From Sipunculus nudus (lineage: Eukaryota; Annelida; Sipuncula; Golfingiida; Sipunculidae), in NCBI GenBank assembly GCA_026874595.1, contig CM049307.1:57152870-57216869 (forward strand): 64,000 nucleotides of DNA. Direction: 5' to 3'. Of the stretch, positions 10,671-23,907 are shown one piece after another; positions within the stretch are counted from its first letter, which is position 1; each line of letters begins with the position of its first letter. The translations under genes were made by a program, and so were the position numbers. The notes under the pieces are model-generated. The model had not been told where the DNA came from, did not search any database, and saw only the letters and a program-made list of their open reading frames with translations.

Positions 10671-11459
10671 ACATAATGTCGAGTGTCTTTGAGACACTGC
10701 GCTGTAAATTCCCAGTTGCGTCATCCATCCACGCAAACCAAGTCGCATTCGGCGATTGAATCGAAAGTGTAATATTGCCATTTTTACAGTATGATATTAT
10801 CTTCTTTTAAATTGCGTCATTCTCCATGAGGCGGAACCTCAGGCCAAAAGAATGAATTATCCTATCGGCCATGAGCATGTTCAGTCTTTGCACAGGCCGG
10901 CTTCCTAAGAGGAGAAATGTACAGTTTATTCGCAATGTTGATAATTTAGGACAAATAGTCGCAGAAATATGCGACCTCTCTTTGAATTAACCAACGCTAG
11001 TGTTTAACCTTTACACCTTACATTCGACCAGGTTATAACTAATTTCTCATCACCAAAACCTTGAGCATATGGCTCGTCAGTATAATAAGCAATGCCATAT
11101 TAATTCCTGTGCACACTTTGATACACGCCTACATGCAATAAGGTAAAGCTATAAACGTGTGACAATTTCTTTAAACATAACAGAATACGATACTGCATTT
11201 GCAAATGACATCTCACTATCAGGGGTTTATAATACTAGCTTTTTCATATCAACAGAAACCTCCACTCAAGGCAGTGCATTCAATAGTGGTACCATACTTT
11301 GGTAGACACCGCATCACTGATCCGTTAAACGGTGTAAAGGCGTATGATGATAGCGTTTAGTGATCACTGAAATCAAAGAAAATTGGCCTTGCCAAAATAA
11401 TCGATAGAAACCGGCCAATTTGCTGTGATAGGTGGCGGGAAACAGATGGTCGATATCAC

Positions 11460-11531
11460 GACTCCGTGGCGCAACGGTAGCGCGTCTGACTCCAGATCAG
11501 AAGGTTGCGTGTTCAAATCACGTCGGGGTCA
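11460..11531 (+). tRNA. tRNA-Trp(CCA), unit 9, majority form
   Basis: Majority mature sequence, short terminator allele. Confidence 0.97.
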
Positions 11532-11922
11532 AGGATACTTTTCTCCCAGAATGCAGCTGTGCTGGAGCGATTGGCCGACGGAACCACTTGTCAAGTGATC
11601 ATTTCTTTTTTACATATTTTTTTTTCAACATTTACCATTCAACGTCTTTTTTAAACTCTTTTCTGGCGCAAAATCCGACCAGGCAGTGATAACGGACATA
11701 GAGAATTTCTGACACTGTTAAAACTGAACTTAAACTGCAGGAAAGGCAGTAGAAGAAATTTGTTTCAACTATTTCCCCGTCTGGGGTCAAGGGGAATCAT
11801 TATCCTCACTTCTGGAGGCTCTGAATATTCAGCCTAACAATTTATGTGCAAACCACAGGGCTTTGAGGAATAAAGACACCCAGGTATCACTCCTGTCTGT
11901 GAAAACGAAATAAGAAGGTTCT

Positions 11923-11994
11923 TAGCAGAGCGTGGTTTCGATCCACGGACCTCTGAGTTATGAGCCCAGCACGCTTCCACTGCGCCACTCTGCT
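11923..11994 (-). tRNA. Initiator tRNA-Met(CAT), unit 9, altered terminator
   Basis: Mature sequence is consensus, but the T5 terminator is interrupted (aataagaagg on the + strand). Termination would rely on the TTTT about 10 nt further on, giving a longer 3' trailer. The same change is in unit 17. Confidence 0.93.
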
Positions 11995-12783
11995 ACATAA
12001 TGTCGGGTGTCTTTGAGACACTGCGCTGTAAATTCCCAGTTGCGTCATCCATCCACGCAAACCAAGTCGCATTCGGCGATTGAATCGAAAGTGTAATATT
12101 GCCATTTTTACAGTATGATATTATCTTCTTTTAAATTGCGTCATTCTCCATGAGGCGGAACCTCAGGCCAAAAGAATGAATTATCCTATCGGCCATGAGC
12201 ATGTTCAGTCTTTGCACAGGCCGGCTTCCTAAGAGGAGAAATGTACAGTTTATTCGCAATGTTGATAATTTAGGACAAATAGTCGCAGAAATATGCGACC
12301 TCTCTTTGAATTAACCAACGCTAGTGTTTAACCTTTACACCTTACATTCGACCAGGTTATAACTAATTTCTCATCACCAAAACCTTGAGCATATGGCTCG
12401 TCAGTATAATAAGCAATGCCATATTAATTCCTGTGCACACTTTGATACACGCCTACATGCAATAAGGTAAAGCTATAAACGTGTGACAATTTCTTTAAAC
12501 ATAACAGAATACGATACTGCATTTGCAAATGACATCTCACTATCAGGGGTTTATAATACTAGCTTTTTCATATCAACAGAAACCTCCACTCAAGGCAGTG
12601 CATTCAATAGTGGTACCATACTTTGGTAGACACCGCATCACTGATCCGTTAAACGGTGTAAAGGCGTATGATGATAGCGTTTAGTGATCACTGAAATCAA
12701 AGAAAATCGGCCTTGCCAAAATAATCGATAGAAACCGGCCAATTTGCTGTGATAGGTGGCGGGAAACAGATGGTCGATATCAC

Positions 12784-12855
12784 GACTCCGTGGCGCACAG
12801 GTAGCGCGTCCGACTCCAGATCAGAAGGCTGCGTGTTCAAATCACGTCGGGGTCA
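12784..12855 (+). tRNA. tRNA-Trp(CCA), unit 10, anticodon-stem mismatch
   Basis: CACAGG D-loop form. The anticodon stem 5' strand is TCCGA instead of TCTGA, so its middle pair is a C-A mismatch. The identical change occurs in unit 18, 10.6 kb away. Confidence 0.88.
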
Positions 12856-13248
12856 AGGATACTGTTTTCTCCCAGAATGCAGCTGTGCTGGAGCGATTGG
12901 CCGACGGAACCACTTGTCAAGTGATCATTTCTTTTTTACATATTTTTTTTTCAATATTTACCATTCAACGTCTTTTTTAAACTCTTTTCTGGCGCGAAAT
13001 CCCACCAGGCAGTGATAACGGACATAGAGAATTTCTGACACTGTGAAAACTGAACTTAAACTGCAGGAAAGGCAGTAGAAGAAATTTGTTTCAACTATTT
13101 CCCCGTCTGGGGTCAAGGGGAATCATTATCCTCACTTCTGGAGGGTCTGAATATTCAACCTAACAATTTATGTGCAAACCACAGGGCTTTGAGGAATAAA
13201 GACACCCAGAAATCACTCCTGTCTGTGAAAACGAAATAAAAAGGTTCT

Positions 13249-13320
13249 TAGCAGAGCGTGGTTTCGATCCACGGACCTCTGAGTTATGAGCCCAGCACGC
13301 TTCCACTGCGCCACTCTGCT
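13249..13320 (-). tRNA. Initiator tRNA-Met(CAT), unit 10
   Basis: Consensus mature sequence. The spacer variant 'caaaccacgtcg' downstream on the + strand is shared with units 18 and 25. Confidence 0.95.
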
Positions 13321-14107
13321 ACATAATCGTGTGTCTTTGAGACACTGCGCTGTAAATTCCCAGTTGCGTCATCCATCCACGCAAACCACGTCGCATTCGG
13401 CGATTGAATCGAAAGTGTAATATTGCCATATTTACAGTATGGTATTATCTTCTTTTAAATTGCGTCATTCTCCATGTGGCGGAACCTCAGGCCAAAAGAA
13501 TAAATTATCCTATCGGCCATGAGCATGTTCAGTCTTTGCACAGGCCGGCTTCCTAAGAGGAGAAATGTACAGTTTATTCGCATTGTTGATAATTTAGGAC
13601 AAATAGTCGCAGAAATATGCGCCCTCTCTTTGCATTAACCAACGCTAGTGTTTAACCTTTACACCTTACATTCGACCAGGTTATAACTAATTTCTCATCA
13701 CCAAAACCTTGAGCATATGGCTCGTCAGTATAATAAGCAATGCCATATTAATTCCTGTGCACACTTTGATACACGCCTACATGCAATAAGGTAAAGCTAT
13801 AAACGTGTGACAATTTCTTTAAACATAACAGAATACGATACTGCATTTGCAAATGACATCTCACTATCAGGGGTTTATAATACTAGCTTTTCCAATTCAA
13901 CAGAAACCTCCACTCAAGGCAGTGCATTCAATAGTGGTACCATACTTTGGTAGACACCGCATCACTGATCCGTTAAACGGTGTAAAGGCGTACGATGATA
14001 GCGTTTAGTGATCACTGAAATCAAAGAAAATCGGCCTTGCAAAAATAATCGATAGAAACCGGCCAATTTGCTGTGATAGGTGGCGGGAAACAGATGGTCG
14101 ATATCAC

Positions 14108-14179
14108 GACTCCGTGGCGCAACGGTAGCGCGTCTGACTCCAGATCAGAAGGTTGCGTGTTCAAATCACGTCGGGGTCA
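14108..14179 (+). tRNA. tRNA-Trp(CCA), unit 11, majority form
   Basis: Majority mature sequence, short terminator allele; spacer marker 'gtcattttta' is shared with units 19, 20 and 26. Confidence 0.97.
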
Positions 14180-14569
14180 AGGATACTTTTCTCCCAGAAT
14201 GCAGCTGTGCTGGAGCGATTGGCCGACGGAACCACTTGTCAAGTGATCATTTCTTTTTTACATATTTTTTTTCAACATTTACCATTCAACGTCATTTTTA
14301 AACTCTTTTCTGGCGCAAAATCCGACCAGGCAGTGATAACGGACATAGAGAATTTCTGACACTGTTAAAACTGAACTTAAACTGCAGGAAAGGCAGTAGA
14401 AGAAATTTGTTTCAACTATTTCCCCGTCTGGGATCAAGGGGAATCATTATCCTCACTTCTGGAGGCTCTGAATATTCAGCCTAACAATTTATGTGCAAAC
14501 CACAGGGCTTTGAGGAATAAAGACACCCAGAAATCACTCCTGTCTGTGAAAACGAAATAAAAAGGTTCT

Positions 14570-14631
14570 TAGCAGAGCGTGGTTTCGATCCACGGACCTC
14601 TGAGTTATGAGCCCAGCACGCTTCCACTGCT
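14570..14631 (-). pseudogene. Initiator tRNA-Met with 10-nt deletion, unit 11
   Basis: Same 10-nt deletion as unit 5, 7.94 kb away, with matching flanking markers. The two broken genes are copies of one event. Confidence 0.93.
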
Positions 14632-15421
14632 ACATAATGTCGTGTGTCTTTGAGACACTGCACTGTAAATTCCCAGTTGCGTCATCCATCCACGCAAACC
14701 AAGTCGCATTCGGCGATTGAATCGAAAGTGTAATATTGCCATTTTTACAGTATGGTATTATCTTCTTTTAAATTGCGTCATTTTCCATGTGGCGGAACCT
14801 CAGGCCAAAAGAATGAATTATCCTATCGTACATGAGCATGTTCAGTCTTTGCACAGGCCGGCTTCCTAAGAGGAGAAATGTACAGTTTATTCGCAATGTT
14901 GATAATTTAGGACAAATAGTCGCAGAAATATGCGCCCTCTCTTTGCATTAACAAACGCTAGTGTTTAACCTTTAAACCTTACATTCGACCAGGTTATAAC
15001 TAATTTCTCATCACCAAAACCTTGAGCATATGGCTCGTCAGTATAATAAGCAATGCCATATTAATTCCTTTGCACACTTTGATACACGCCTACATGCAAT
15101 AAGTTAAAGCTATAAACGTGTGACAATTTCTTTTTAACATAACAGAATACGATACTGCATTTGCAAATGACATCTCACTATCAGGGGTTTATAATACTAG
15201 CTTTTCCAATTCAACAGAAACCTCAACTCAAGGCAGTGCATTCAATAGTGGTACCATACTTTGGTAGACACCGCATCACTGATCCGTTAAACGGTGTAAA
15301 GGCGTATGATGATAGCGTTTAGTGATCACTGAAATCAAAGAAAATCGGCCTTGCCAAAGTAAGCGACAGAAACCGGCCAATTTGCTGTGATAGGTGGCGG
15401 GAAACAGTTGGTCGATATCAC

Positions 15422-15493
15422 GACTCCGTGGCGCAACGGTAGCGCGTCTGACTCCAGATCAGAAGGTTGCGTGTTCAAATCACGTCGGGGTCA
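15422..15493 (+). tRNA. tRNA-Trp(CCA), unit 12, majority form
   Basis: Majority mature sequence with the cagttggtcg 5' flank; counterpart of unit 6. Confidence 0.97.
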
Positions 15494-15886
15494 AGGATAC
15501 TGTTTTCTCCCAGAATGCAGCTGTGCTGGAGCGATTGGCCGACGGAACCACTTGTCAAGTGATCATTTCTTTTTTACATATTTTTTTTTCAACATTTACC
15601 ATTCAACGTCTTTTTTAAACTCTTTTCTGGCGCAAAATCCGACCAGGCAGTGATAACGGACATAGAGAATTTCTGACACTGTTAAAACTGAACTTAAACT
15701 GCAGGAAAGGCAGTAGAAGAAATTTGTTTCAACTATTTCCCCGTCTGGGGTCAAGGGGAATCATTATCCTCACTTCTGGAGGCTCTGAATATTCAGCCTA
15801 ACAATTTATGTGCAAACCACAGGGCTTTGAGGAATAAAGACACCCAGAAATCACTCCTGTCTGTGAAAACGAAATAAAAAGGTCCT

Positions 15887-15958
15887 TAGCAGAGCGTGGT
15901 TTCGATCCACGGACCTCTGAGTTATGAGCCCAGCACGCTTCCACTGAGCCACTCTGCT
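15887..15958 (-). tRNA. Initiator tRNA-Met(CAT), unit 12, D-stem mismatch
   Basis: Carries the same GCTC D-stem change and ggtcctta flank as unit 6. Confidence 0.85.
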
Positions 15959-16748
15959 ACATAATGTCGTGTGTCTTTGAGACACTGCACTGTAAATTCC
16001 CAGTTGCGTCATCCATCCACGCAAACCAAGTCGCATTCGGCGATTGAATCGAAAGTGTAATATTGCCATTTTTACAGTATGGTATTATCTTCTTTTAAAT
16101 TGCGTCATTTTCCATGTGGCGGAACCTCAGGCCAAAAGAATGAATTATCCTATCGTACATGAGCATGTTCAGTCTTTGCACAGGCCGGCTTCCTAAGAGG
16201 AGAAATGTACAGTTTATTCGCAATGTTGATAATTTAGGACAAATAGTCGCAGAAATATGCGCCCTCTCTTTGCATTAACCAACGCTAGTGTTTAACCTTT
16301 AAACCTTACATTCGACCAGGTTATAACTAATTTCTCATCACCAAAACCTTGAGCATATGGCTCGTCAGTATAATAAGCAATGCCATATTAATTCCTTTGC
16401 ACACTTTGATACACGCCTACATGCAATAAGTTAAAGCTATAAACGTGTGACAATTTCTTTTTAACATAACAGAATACGATACTGCATTTGCAAATGACAT
16501 CTCACTATCAGGGGTTTATAATACTAGCTTTTCCAATTCAACAGAAACCTCAACTCAAGGCAGTGCATTCAATAGTGGTACCATACTTTGGTAGACACCG
16601 CATCACTGATCCGTTAAACGGTGTAAAGGCGTATGATGATAGCGTTTAGTGATCACTGAAATCAAAGAAAATCGGCCTTGCCAAAGTAAGCGACAGAAAC
16701 CGGCCAATTTGCTGTGATAGGTGGCGGGAAACAGTTGGTCGATATCAC

Positions 16749-16820
16749 GACTCCGTGGCGCAACGGTAGCGCGTCTGACTCCAGATCAGAAGGTTGCGTG
16801 TTCAAATCACGTCGGGGTCA
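16749..16820 (+). tRNA. tRNA-Trp(CCA), unit 13, majority form
   Basis: Majority mature sequence; counterpart of unit 7, long terminator allele. Confidence 0.97.
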
Positions 16821-17213
16821 AGGATACTGTTTTCTCCCAGAATGCAGCTGTGCTGGAGCGATTGGCCGACGGAACCACTTGTCAAGTGATCATTTCTTTT
16901 TTACATATTTTTTTTTCAATATTTACCATTCAACGTCTTTTTTAAACTCTTTTCTGGCGCAAAATCCGACCAGGCAGTGATAACGGACATAGAGAATTTC
17001 TGACACTGTGAAAACTGAACTTAAACTGCAGGAAAGGCAGTAGAAGAAATTTGTTTCAACTATTTCCCCGTCTGGGGTCAAGGGGAATCATTATCCTCAC
17101 TTCTGGAGGGTCTGAATATTCAGCCTAACAATTTATGTGCAAACCACAGGGCTTTGAGGAATAAAGACACCCAGAAATCACTCCTGTCTGTGAAAACGAA
17201 ATAAAAAGGTTCT

Positions 17214-17285
17214 TAGCAGAGCGTGGTTTCGATCCACGGACCTCTGAGTTATGAGCCCAGCACGCTTCCACTGCGCCACTCTGCT
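17214..17285 (-). tRNA. Initiator tRNA-Met(CAT), unit 13
   Basis: Consensus mature sequence and T5 terminator. Confidence 0.95.
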
Positions 17286-18073
17286 ACATAATCGTGTGTC
17301 TTTGAGACACTGCGCTGTAAATTCCCAGTTGCGTCATCCATCCACGCAAACCAAGTCGCATTCGGCGATTGAATCGAAAGTGTAATATTGCCATTTTTAC
17401 AGTATGGTATTATCTTCTTTTAAATTGCGTCATTTTCCATGTGGCGGAACCTCAGGCCAAAAGAATGAATTATCCTATCGGCCATGAGCATGTTCAGTCT
17501 TTGCACAGGCCGGCTTCCTAAGAGGAGAAATGTACAGTTTATTCGCATTGTTGATAATTTAGGACAAATAGTCGCAGAAATATGCGCCCTCTCTTTGAAT
17601 TAACCAACGCTAGTGTTTAACCTTTACACCTTACATTCGACCAGGTTATAACTAATTTCTCATCACCAAAACCTTGAGCATATGGCTCGTCAGTATAATA
17701 AGCAATGCCATATTAATTCCTGTGCACACTTTGATACACGCCTTCATGCAATTAGGTAAAGCTATAAACGTGTGACAATTTCTTTTTAACATAACAGAAT
17801 ACGATACTGCATTTGCAAATGACATCTCACTATCAGGGGTTTATAATACTAGCTTTTCCAATTCAACAGAAACCTCCACTCAAGGCAGTGCATTCAATAG
17901 TGGTACCATACTTTGGTAGACACCGCATCACTGATCCGTTAAACGGTGTAAAGGCGTATGATGATAGCGTTTAGTGATCACTGAAATCAAAGAAAATCGG
18001 CCTTGCAAAAATAATCGATAGAAACCGGCCAATTTGCTGTGATAGGTGGCGGGAAACAGATGGTCGATATCAC

Positions 18074-18145
18074 GACTCCGTGGCGCAACGGTAGCGCGTC
18101 TGACTCCAGATCAGAAGGTTGCGTGTTCAAATCACGTCGGGGTCA
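18074..18145 (+). tRNA. tRNA-Trp(CCA), unit 14, majority form
   Basis: Majority mature sequence; counterpart of unit 8 (shared 'cgtcttgggtc' spacer). Confidence 0.97.
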
Positions 18146-18536
18146 AGGATACTTTTCTCCCAGAATGCAGCTGTGCTGGAGCGATTGGCCGACGGAACCA
18201 CTTGTCAAGTGATCATTTCTTTTTTACATATTTTTTTTTCAACATTTACCATTCAACGTCTTTTTTAAACTCTTTTCTGGCGCAAAATCCGACCAGGCAG
18301 TGATAACGGACATAGAGAATTTCTGACACTGTTAAAACTGAACTTAAACTGCAGGAAAGGCAGTAGAAGAAATTTGTTTCAACTATTTCCCCGTCTTGGG
18401 TCAAGGGGAATCATTATCCTCACTTCTGGAGGGTCTGAATATTCAGCCTAACAATTTATGTGCAAACCACAGGGCTTTGAGGAATAAAGACACCCAGATA
18501 TCACTCCTGTCTGTGAAAACGAAATAAAAAGGTTCT

Positions 18537-18608
18537 TAGCAGAGCGTGGTTTCGATCCACGGACCTCTGAGTTATGAGCCCAGCACGCTTCCACTGCGCC
18601 ACTCTGCT
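18537..18608 (-). tRNA. Initiator tRNA-Met(CAT), unit 14
   Basis: Consensus mature sequence, 'gtcgagtgtc' 5' flank as in unit 8. Confidence 0.95.
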
Positions 18609-19397
18609 ACATAATGTCGAGTGTCTTTGAGACACTGCGCTGTAAATTCCCAGTTGCGTCATCCATCCACGCAAACCAAGTCGCATTCGGCGATTGAATC
18701 GAAAGTGTAATATTGCCATTTTTACAGTATGATATTATCTTCTTTTAAATTGCGTCATTCTCCATGAGGCGGAACCTCAGGCCAAAAGAATGAATTATCC
18801 TATCGGCCATGAGCATGTTCAGTCTTTGCACAGGCCGGCTTCCTAAGAGGAGAAATGTACAGTTTATTCGCAATGTTGATAATTTAGGACAAATAGTCGC
18901 AGAAATATGCGACCTCTCTTTGAATTAACCAACGCTAGTGTTTAACCTTTACACCTTACATTCGACCAGGTTATAACTAATTTCTCATCACCAAAACCTT
19001 GAGCATATGGCTCGTCAGTATAATAAGCAATGCCATATTAATTCCTGTGCACACTTTGATACACGCCTACATGCAATAAGGTAAAGCTATAAACGTGTGA
19101 CAATTTCTTTAAACATAACAGAATACGATACTGCATTTGCAAATGACATCTCACTATCAGGGGTTTATAATACTAGCTTTTTCATATCAACAGAAACCTC
19201 CACTCAAGGCAGTGCATTCAATAGTGGTACCATACTTTGGTAGACACCGCATCACTGATCCGTTAAACGGTGTAAAGGCGTATGATGATAGCGTTTAGTG
19301 ATCACTGAAATCAAAGAAAATTGGCCTTGCCAAAATAATCGATAGAAACCGGCCAATTTGCTGTGATAGGTGGCGGGAAACAGATGGTCGATATCAC

Positions 19398-19469
19398 GAC
19401 TCCGTGGCGCAACGGTAGCGCGTCTGACTCCAGATCAGAAGGCTGCGTGTTCAAATCACGTCGGGGTCA
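19398..19469 (+). tRNA. tRNA-Trp(CCA), unit 15, intermediate form
   Basis: CAACGG D-loop combined with C in the variable loop. Only units 15, 16 and 21 have this mix, which could come from conversion between the two main haplotypes. Confidence 0.96.
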
Positions 19470-19862
19470 AGGATACTGTTTTCTCCCAGAATGCAGCTGT
19501 GCTGGAGCGATTGGCCGACGGAACCACTTGTTAAGTGATCATTTCTTTTTTACATATTTTTTTTTCAACATTTACCATTCAACGTCTTTTTTAAACTCTT
19601 TTCTGGCGCAAAATCCGACCAGGCAGTGATAACGGACATAGAGAATTTCTGACACTGTTAAAACTGAACTTAAACTGCAGGAAAGGCAGTAGAAGAAATT
19701 TGTTTCAACTATTTCCCCGTCTGGGGTCAAGGGGAATCATTATCCTCACTTCTGGAGGGTCTGAATATTCAGCCTAACAATTTATGTGCAAACCACAGGG
19801 CTTTGAGGAATAAAGACACCCAGATATCACTCCTGTCTGTGAAAACGAAATAAAAAGGTTCT

Positions 19863-19934
19863 TAGCAGAGCGTGGTTTCGATCCACGGACCTCTGAGTTA
19901 TGAGCCCAGCACGCTTCCACTGCGCCACTCTGCT
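19863..19934 (-). tRNA. Initiator tRNA-Met(CAT), unit 15
   Basis: Consensus mature sequence. Confidence 0.95.
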
Positions 19935-20723
19935 ACATAATGTCGAGTGTCTTTGAGACACTGCGCTGTAAATTCCCAGTTGCGTCATCCATCCACGCAA
20001 ACCAAGTCGCATTCGGCGATTGAATCGAAAGTGTAATATTGCCATTTTTACAGTATGATATTATCTTCTTTTAAATTACGTCATTCTCCATGAGGCGGAA
20101 CCTCAGGCCAAAAGAATGAATTATCCTATCGGCCATGAGCATGTTCAGTCTTTGCACAGGCCGGCTTCCTAAGAGGAGAAATGTACAGTTTATTCGCAAT
20201 GTTGATAATTTAGGACAAATAGTCGCAGAAATATGCGACCTCTCTTTGAATTAACCAACGCTAGTGTTTAACCTTTACACCTTACATTCGACCAGGTTAT
20301 AACTAATTTCTCATCACCAAAACCTTGAGCATATGGCTCGTCAGTATAATAAGCAATGCCATATTAATTCCTGTGCACACTTTGATACACGCCTACATGC
20401 AATAAGGTAAAGCTATAAACGTGTGACAATTTCTTTAAACATAACAGAATACGATACTGCATTTGCAAATGACATCTCACTATCAGGGGTTTATAATACT
20501 AGCTTTTTCATATCAACAGAAACCTCCACTCAAGGCAGTGCATTCAATAGTGGTACCATACTTTGGTAGACACCGCATCACTGATCCGTTAAACGGTGTA
20601 AAGGCGTATGATGATAGCGTTTAGTGATCACTGAAATCAAAGAAAATTGGCCTTGCCAAAATAATCGATAGAAACCGGCCAATTTGCTGTGATAGGTGGC
20701 GGGAAACAGATGGTCGATATCAC

Positions 20724-20795
20724 GACTCCGTGGCGCAACGGTAGCGCGTCTGACTCCAGATCAGAAGGCTGCGTGTTCAAATCACGTCGGGGTCA
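20724..20795 (+). tRNA. tRNA-Trp(CCA), unit 16, intermediate form
   Basis: CAACGG D-loop with C in the variable loop, short terminator allele. Confidence 0.96.
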
Positions 20796-21185
20796 AGGAT
20801 ACTTTTCTCCCAGAATGCAGCTGTGCTGGAGCGATTGGCCGACGGAACCACTTGTCAAGTGATCATTTCTTTTTTACATATTTTTTTTCAATATTTACCA
20901 TTCAACGTCTTTTTTAAACTCTTTTCTGGCGCAAAATCCCACCAGGCAGTGATAACGGACATAGAGAATTTCTGACACTGTGAAAACTGAACTTAAACTG
21001 CAGGAAAGGCAGTAGAAGAAATTTGTTTCAACTATTTCCCCGTCTGGGGTCAAGGGGAATCATTATCCTCACTTCTGGAGGCTCTGAATATTCAGCCTAA
21101 CAATTTATGTGCAAACCACAGGGCTTTGAGGAACAAAGACACCCAGAAATCACTCCTGTCTGTGAAAACGAAATAAAAAGGTTCT

Positions 21186-21257
21186 TAGCAGAGCGTGGTT
21201 TCGATCCACGGACCTCTGAGTTATGAGCCCAGCACGCTTCCACTGCGCCACTCTGCT
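21186..21257 (-). tRNA. Initiator tRNA-Met(CAT), unit 16
   Basis: Consensus mature sequence; 'ataatcgtgtg' 5' flank. Confidence 0.95.
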
Positions 21258-22045
21258 ACATAATCGTGTGTCTTTGAGACACTGCGCTGTAAATTCCCAG
21301 TTGCGTCATCCATCCACGCAAACCAAGTCGCATTCGGCGATTGAATCGAAAGTGTAATATTGCCATTTTTACAGTATGGTATTATCTTCTTTTAAATTGC
21401 GTCATTCTCCATGTGGCGGAACCTCAGGCCAAAAGAATAAATTATCCTATCGGCCATGAGCATGTTCAGTCTTTGCACAGGCCGGCTTCCTAAGAGGAGA
21501 AATGTACAGTTTATTCGCATTGTTGATAATTTAGGACAAATAGTCGCAGAAATATGCGCCCTCTCTTTGCATTAACCAACGCTAGTGTTTAACCTTTACA
21601 CCTTACATTCGACCAGGTTATAACTAATTTCTCATCACCAAAACCTTGAGCATATGGCTCGTCAGTATAATAAGCAATGCCATATTAATTCCTGTGCACA
21701 CTTTGATACACGCCTTCATGCAATTAGGTAAAGCTATAAACGTGTGACAATTTCTTTTTAACATAACAGAATACGATACTGCATTTGCAAATGACATCTC
21801 ACTATCAGGGGTTTATAATACTAGCTTTTCCAATTCAACAGAAACCTCAACTCAAGGCAGTGCATTCAATAGTGGTACCATACTTTGGTAGACACCGCAT
21901 CACTGATCCGTTAAACGGTGTAAAGGCGTATGATGATAGCGTTTAGTGATCACTGAAATCAAAGAAAATTGGCCTTGCCAAAATAATCGATAGAAACCGG
22001 CCAATTTGCTGTGATAGGTGGCGGGAAACAGATGGTCGATATCAC

Positions 22046-22117
22046 GACTCCGTGGCGCAACGGTAGCGCGTCTGACTCCAGATCAGAAGGTTGCGTGTTC
22101 AAATCACGTCGGGGTCA
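22046..22117 (+). tRNA. tRNA-Trp(CCA), unit 17, majority form
   Basis: Majority mature sequence. From about here on the unit matches unit 9, while its first part resembles other units, so it is a hybrid. Confidence 0.97.
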
Positions 22118-22509
22118 AGGATACTTTTCTCCCAGAATGCAGCTGTGCTGGAGCGATTGGCCGACGGAACCACTTGTCAAGTGATCATTTCTTTTTTACA
22201 TATTTTTTTTTTCAACATTTACCATTCAACGTCTTTTTTAAACTCTTTTCTGGCGCAAAATCCGACCAGGCAGTGATAACGGACATAGAGAATTTCTGAC
22301 ACTGTTAAAACTGAACTTAAACTGCAGGAAAGGCAGTAGAAGAAATTTGTTTCAACTATTTCCCCGTCTGGGGTCAAGGGGAATCATTATCCTCACTTCT
22401 GGAGGCTCTGAATATTCAGCCTAACAATTTATGTGCAAACCACAGGGCTTTGAGGAATAAAGACACCCAGGTATCACTCCTGTCTGTGAAAACGAAATAA
22501 GAAGGTTCT

Positions 22510-22581
22510 TAGCAGAGCGTGGTTTCGATCCACGGACCTCTGAGTTATGAGCCCAGCACGCTTCCACTGCGCCACTCTGCT
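22510..22581 (-). tRNA. Initiator tRNA-Met(CAT), unit 17, altered terminator
   Basis: Consensus gene with the same interrupted T5 terminator and 'gtcgggtgtc' flank as unit 9. Confidence 0.93.
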
Positions 22582-23370
22582 ACATAATGTCGGGTGTCTT
22601 TGAGACACTGCGCTGTAAATTCCCAGTTGCGTCATCCATCCACGCAAACCAAGTCGCATTCGGCGATTGAATCGAAAGTGTAATATTGCCATTTTTACAG
22701 TATGATATTATCTTCTTTTAAATTGCGTCATTCTCCATGAGGCGGAACCTCAGGCCAAAAGAATGAATTATCCTATCGGCCATGAGCATGTTCAGTCTTT
22801 GCACAGGCCGGCTTCCTAAGAGGAGAAATGTACAGTTTATTCGCAATGTTGATAATTTAGGACAAATAGTCGCAGAAATATGCGACCTCTCTTTGAATTA
22901 ACCAACGCTAGTGTTTAACCTTTACACCTTACATTCGACCAGGTTATAACTAATTTCTCATCACCAAAACCTTGAGCATATGGCTCGTCAGTATAATAAG
23001 CAATGCCATATTAATTCCTGTGCACACTTTGATACACGCCTACATGCAATAAGGTAAAGCTATAAACGTGTGACAATTTCTTTAAACATAACAGAATACG
23101 ATACTGCATTTGCAAATGACATCTCACTATCAGGGGTTTATAATACTAGCTTTTTCATATCAACAGAAACCTCCACTCAAGGCAGTGCATTCAATAGTGG
23201 TACCATACTTTGGTAGACACCGCGTCACTGATCCGTTAAACGGTGTAAAGGCGTATGATGATAGCGTTTAGTGATCACTGAAATCAAAGAAAATCGGCCT
23301 TGCCAAAATAATCGATAGAAACCGGCCAATTTGCTGTGATAGGTGGCGGGAAACAGATGGTCGATATCAC

Positions 23371-23442
23371 GACTCCGTGGCGCACAGGTAGCGCGTCCGA
23401 CTCCAGATCAGAAGGCTGCGTGTTCAAATCACGTCGGGGTCA
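23371..23442 (+). tRNA. tRNA-Trp(CCA), unit 18, anticodon-stem mismatch
   Basis: Same CACAGG form and TCCGA anticodon-stem change as unit 10. Confidence 0.88.
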
Positions 23443-23835
23443 AGGATACTGTTTTCTCCCAGAATGCAGCTGTGCTGGAGCGATTGGCCGACGGAACCAC
23501 TTGTCAAGTGATCATTTCTTTTTTACATATTTTTTTTTCAATATTTACCATTCAACGTCTTTTTTAAACTCTTTTCTGGCGCGAAATCCCACCAGGCAGT
23601 GATAACGGACATAGAGAATTTCTGACACTGTGAAAACTGAACTTAAACTGCAGGAAAGGCAGTAGAAGAAATTTGTTTCAACTATTTCCCCGTCTGGGGT
23701 CAAGGGGAATCATTATCCTCACTTCTGGAGGGTCTGAATATTCAACCTAACAATTTATGTGCAAACCACAGGGCTTTGAGGAATAAAGACACCCAGAAAT
23801 CACTCCTGTCTGTGAAAACGAAATAAAAAGGTTCT

Positions 23836-23907
23836 TAGCAGAGCGTGGTTTCGATCCACGGACCTCTGAGTTATGAGCCCAGCACGCTTCCACTGCGCCA
23901 CTCTGCT
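23836..23907 (-). tRNA. Initiator tRNA-Met(CAT), unit 18
   Basis: Consensus mature sequence. Confidence 0.95.
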
